A DNA stretch of 26,174 nt from Chloroflexota bacterium (GTDB taxonomy: Bacteria; Chloroflexota; Dehalococcoidia; SAR202; UBA11138), in NCBI GenBank assembly GCA_022561955.1, contig JADFQF010000001.1, positions 1-26,174 of the forward strand, read 5' to 3'. Positions 23,660 to 26,174 of the stretch are shown in pieces. How positions within the stretch are numbered: the first letter of the stretch is position 1; the number at the start of each line of letters is the position of its first letter. Position numbers and translations under genes: made by a program. The notes under the pieces are model-generated. The model was given only the letters and a program-made list of their open reading frames with translations, was not told where the DNA came from and did no database searches.

Positions 23660-23800
23660 AACTATCTCAAAAAAGAGGACGCCTTGTTCCCGCCCGTCCA
23701 CCCTCTGGGGTTTTTGTTTCCTGGGGGCACATCCCCCAGGCCCTCTGCCGGAGGAGAATAGCCCCCTCTGGACTTCCCCCATGACGATTTTGAGATAGTT
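23660..23800. repeat. MITE-like element with 13-bp terminal inverted repeats
   Basis: AACTATCTCAAAA at 23660-23672 is matched by its exact reverse complement at 23788-23800, bounding 141 bases. Inside are a perfect 8-bp hairpin CCTGGGGG-CACAT-CCCCCAGG (23720-23740) and repeated C/G-rich blocks (CCCTCTGG-type). There is no transposase. No clear target-site duplication is seen. This fits a small non-autonomous mobile element or a REP-like intergenic repeat, but copy number cannot be judged from one window. Confidence 0.55.
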
Positions 23801-24228
23801 TCTTAGCCATGGTCGGGCTGAAGTCGAGATGCTGCAATTCCGTCTCGAGTAAGTTGCGAGTTTCATTGCGTGGCACTAGTAACTTGTATTGCGGAAGGCA
23901 GCTCCCACGCTCTGTTACGGGTCTTCCCCTCTTTGGAACAGGCTTCCCCGCGGTGACATATACTGTGCCCCGCCTTCTCATAAATCGGACGGCGTTATCG
24001 CCATGTGCGGGTGCCGGGAGAAAAATCGTGCCGCAGGAAGCGTTATCGGGCGGATGCCAGGTAATGCGTTAGATCTCCAGAGCAGACCTTGGATTGGAGC
24101 GCAGCAGTAAAGGGCCGGAGCAATTTCCGAAGGATCGGCCAAGACGGCTCACTCCCACAGTCCGCTTTAGAGCAGAAGGTGCCGAATCGATGGAGCGCAC
24201 TCAGGGCGGGCTGCTATGCGGAGGCCTA
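23801..24228. other. 428-bp gap after the MITE-like element
   Basis: No supported gene. An 87-codon plus frame (23809-24072) and a 104-codon minus frame (23667-23981) are open, but the latter runs straight through the inverted-repeat element and neither looks like a protein family or has a good ribosome-binding site. The minus-strand CNNM-type gene ends at 24229 without an obvious intrinsic terminator here. Confidence 0.4.
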
Positions 24229-25497
24229 TTAAGAGGGAGCAGTCTGATTCCTGGTAACTCTCAGTCTCTTGAGTCGCCTGCCGATGGTTGAGATTACCTC
24301 GATTTTCACCCCGTCGTACTCGACAATGTCGCCGGGACTGGGTATCTTTCCGAGTCGGTGGTAAATGAAGCCGCCGATGGTATCGAAGCCGTCGCCTTCC
24401 AGCGAAACGCCCAGCATCTCGTTAATATTGTCTATGCTGACGCGGGCGTCCATCATGAATTCGCCTTCGCTAATTGATTCGACTTCGGGGTCTCCGATAT
24501 CGAACTCGTCGAGTATTTCACCGACGATCTCCTCTAGCAGGTCCTCGATGGTCACAAGACCGGACACCCCACCGTACTCGTCCACGACGATGGCCATATG
24601 AACGTGGGTCTCCTGAAACTCCGCCAGGAGCTCCTCGAGGGTCTTGGACTCTGGTATGAACAGGGCCTGTCGAACCATGCTCTCCACTGCCATGTCCGGC
24701 AGCTCCGCCTCGCGGGTAAGCTGCCTCAGAATGTCCCTGGCGTAGGCGATGCCCTCTATCCTGTCCAGGGTCTCTCTGTAGATGGGTATACGGCTGTGCC
24801 CGTTGCCGATCATCTGCTCCGCCAGGTCGCTAATAGATGTGCCGATTTCGGCGACGACCATGTCGCCTCTGGGAATCATGATTTCCCGCGCAACGGTATC
24901 GTCGAGGCTGACTACGCCCCGGATCATTCGGACTTCGGCCTCGTCCAGTGGCTCTCCGTCGTCTTCCAGCGGCACTCTCAGATCAGTGAAGAGCGCCTCC
25001 GCAGAGCCATTCGGGGCCGAATCGGGTACTCGAAAAAGCAGGCGGATGAGAGACTTTGCCGCGGCCAGCATCGGGTTACAGACCCACGATATGGCTCTGG
25101 CAGGCCCGCTGAACTTTAATGCAATACCCTCGCCGTAACGGGGAGCTACCGTCCATGCCGTTCCATATATTGCCCCCAGTCCAAGCAGCGTTGCCGCGGA
25201 CGCCAGCACGATAGGGGGCCACAGAACCCCCACCTGCGAGATAACAAGGGCGACGACGGAGACCATGCTGGAGGCGAAGGTGATCGCGAGCAGGAGTTGA
25301 AGTGCGGCAGTGGGACCCATGTTTGATGTGAGAAGGGAATCCAGATTCGTTGCACCTGAGACTTCCTGGGACGTCAGGCGTTGAACGCGGTCCCTCCGAA
25401 CGGACGATATACCTGCACCGGCAAGCGAGACCAGGGCGAATACTGCTATGGAGATTCCAAGGACTATTGAAGGCAATAATGGAATGTCAGTATCCAT
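24229..25497 (-). CDS. CNNM/CorC (HlyC) family membrane protein with CBS pair
   Basis: A 422-residue membrane protein of the family linked to Mg2+/Co2+ homeostasis, often misnamed hemolysin. The N-terminal CNNM/DUF21-like part has hydrophobic helices at about 8-30, 63-88 and 92-118; it is divergent. Residues about 190-325 form the tandem CBS module (EIMIPRGDMVV, then HMAIVVDEYGGVSGLVTIED and DLLEEIVGEILDE), which binds adenine nucleotides in relatives. The C-terminal CorC_HlyC domain is about 335-415 (GDGFDTIGGFIYHRLGKIPSPGD). The ATG is at 25497; the local ribosome-binding site is weak (AGAAG immediately upstream). It follows glmU on the same strand by 85 bases, so the two may be cotranscribed. 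The transported ion is not readable. Confidence 0.9.
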   Translation of the reverse strand: MDTDIPLLPSIVLGISIAVFALVSLAGAGISSVRRDRVQRLTSQEVSGATNLDSLLTSNMGPTAALQLLLAITFASSMVSVVALVISQVGVLWPPIVLASAATLLGLGAIYGTAWTVAPRYGEGIALKFSGPARAISWVCNPMLAAAKSLIRLLFRVPDSAPNGSAEALFTDLRVPLEDDGEPLDEAEVRMIRGVVSLDDTVAREIMIPRGDMVVAEIGTSISDLAEQMIGNGHSRIPIYRETLDRIEGIAYARDILRQLTREAELPDMAVESMVRQALFIPESKTLEELLAEFQETHVHMAIVVDEYGGVSGLVTIEDLLEEIVGEILDEFDIGDPEVESISEGEFMMDARVSIDNINEMLGVSLEGDGFDTIGGFIYHRLGKIPSPGDIVEYDGVKIEVISTIGRRLKRLRVTRNQTAPS

Positions 25498-25582
25498 CTT
25501 CTATCAGTCTTTTTTGTCTCTCCTCTTCATAGGTTGGTTATACAGCTGGTTTCAAGTAATTAGGAGGCCTCGGGCTTTGGAG

Positions 25583-26174
25583 CTACTTTGGGTCGTTGCG
25601 CCCGGAAGCCGGCTGCTCTCTGGCCGGCACGCCTACGACCAGTGAATTTGGCGGCACATCCTTCGTCACGACCGATCCCGCACCCGTGACCGCGCCGTCA
25701 CCTATCTTGATCGGCGCGACGAGCATGGTGTCGCAGCCGATGAAGGCGTCGTTGCCTATGATCGTCTCGTTCTTATTCACGCCGTCGAAGTTGCAGGTGA
25801 CCGCACCGGCCCCGATGTTTACATTGGAGCCGAGCCTGGCGTCGCCGATGTAGCTGAAGTGGCCGGACTTCGTGTCCCTGCCCAGCCTGCTGTTCTTGAC
25901 CTCCGCGGACGTTCCGATGTGGACGCCGCTTTCGAGATGCGAGCCGTCGCGAACGTGGGCGAATGGGCCTGCGTCTACGTCGTCCTCGAACACCGAGCCC
26001 CGTACGACCGACGACGTTACGGAGCACCCGTCGCCTATGACCGAATCGTTTATTACGGAGTTCGGGCCTATCCGGCAGTCGTTTCCGATTTTCGAGCTGC
26101 CCGTAATGTGTGTGTTGGGCAGTATGACCGTGTCCTGACCCAGCTCGACGTCCTCGTCGATATAGATGGAAGAC
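25583..26174 (-). CDS. glmU: Bifunctional GlmU, C-terminal part (5' end outside window)
   Basis: The visible 196 residues are the left-handed beta-helix of GlmU, which acetylates glucosamine-1-phosphate (and, in the missing N-terminal half, makes UDP-GlcNAc for cell-wall precursors). The frame is open to the window edge, so the GTG near 25993 is internal and not the start. Hexapeptide repeats run throughout; family-specific segments include SSIYIDEDVELGQDTVI, GPFAHVRDGS, EVKNSRLG, SGHFSYIGDA (its His matches the acetyltransferase catalytic His) and VNIGAGAVTCNFDG. The C-terminus VVGVPAREQPASG is the usual end of the domain. A single-function acetyltransferase cannot be excluded without the upstream sequence. 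Confidence 0.9.
   Translation of the reverse strand, partial: SSIYIDEDVELGQDTVILPNTHITGSSKIGNDCRIGPNSVINDSVIGDGCSVTSSVVRGSVFEDDVDAGPFAHVRDGSHLESGVHIGTSAEVKNSRLGRDTKSGHFSYIGDARLGSNVNIGAGAVTCNFDGVNKNETIIGNDAFIGCDTMLVAPIKIGDGAVTGAGSVVTKDVPPNSLVVGVPAREQPASGRNDPK

Noticed and set aside
23667..23981. 104-codon minus-strand frame near the MITE-like element
   Set aside because: It reads through most of the inverted-repeat element, including its hairpin, and ends within it; no family resemblance and weak start.
25583..25993. Separate small acetyltransferase starting at GTG 25993
   Set aside because: The frame is open upstream to the window edge and the upstream residues match GlmU hexapeptide repeats, so this GTG is internal.

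Overview
The window is about 26 kb of bacterial chromosome with dense genes and moderately high GC. The gene styles (Opp-type lipoprotein uptake genes, a D-aminoacylase-like amidohydrolase, a collagen-like lipoprotein, a CheC/CheD/CheX-type chemotaxis cluster) suggest a Chloroflexota bacterium, perhaps Dehalococcoidia/SAR202. That placement is inference; there is no rRNA or phylogenetic marker tree behind it.

Layout. 1-369 has no supported gene. 370-1932 (-) is an N-acyl-D-amino-acid deacylase-type amidohydrolase, divergent from prfB (2252-3356, +), which needs a programmed +1 frameshift at CTT TGA C. 3472-7330 (+) encodes a peptide/nickel-type ABC importer: lipoprotein binding protein and two permeases, with no ATPases in view. 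7918-16267 (+) is a compact signalling operon: cheA, cheC, cheD, cheY, cheB, cheR, an HD-GYP-like protein with lost metal ligands, a small protein joining a FliM/FliY-like CheY-docking peptide to a zinc ribbon, and two tandem cheX genes. Then come a D-2-hydroxyacid dehydrogenase, a stand-alone 5'-3' exonuclease/FEN protein, and a membrane sensor with a phospho-acceptor helix and receiver but no ATPase domain. A tRNA-Arg(CCG), a small unknown gene and a CPA2 Na+/H+ antiporter lie on the minus strand. A strongly promoted collagen-like lipoprotein (+) ends at a good terminator, followed by a MITE-like inverted-repeat element. The window closes with a CNNM/CorC-type protein (-) and the C-terminal part of glmU (-, running off the edge).

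How the genes work together. The central operon has every part for CheA-to-CheY phosphorelay, receptor methylation (CheR/CheB) and deamidation (CheD), and CheY-P dephosphorylation (CheC, CheX), yet no receptor, no separate CheW and no flagellar or pilus gene is present here. The output candidates are proteins of unclear biochemical function: a degenerate HD-GYP protein and the docking-peptide/zinc-ribbon protein. This cluster is the most likely place for an undescribed system. My reading is a CheY-P-regulated pathway with an unusual adaptor; this is inference from motifs and gene order.
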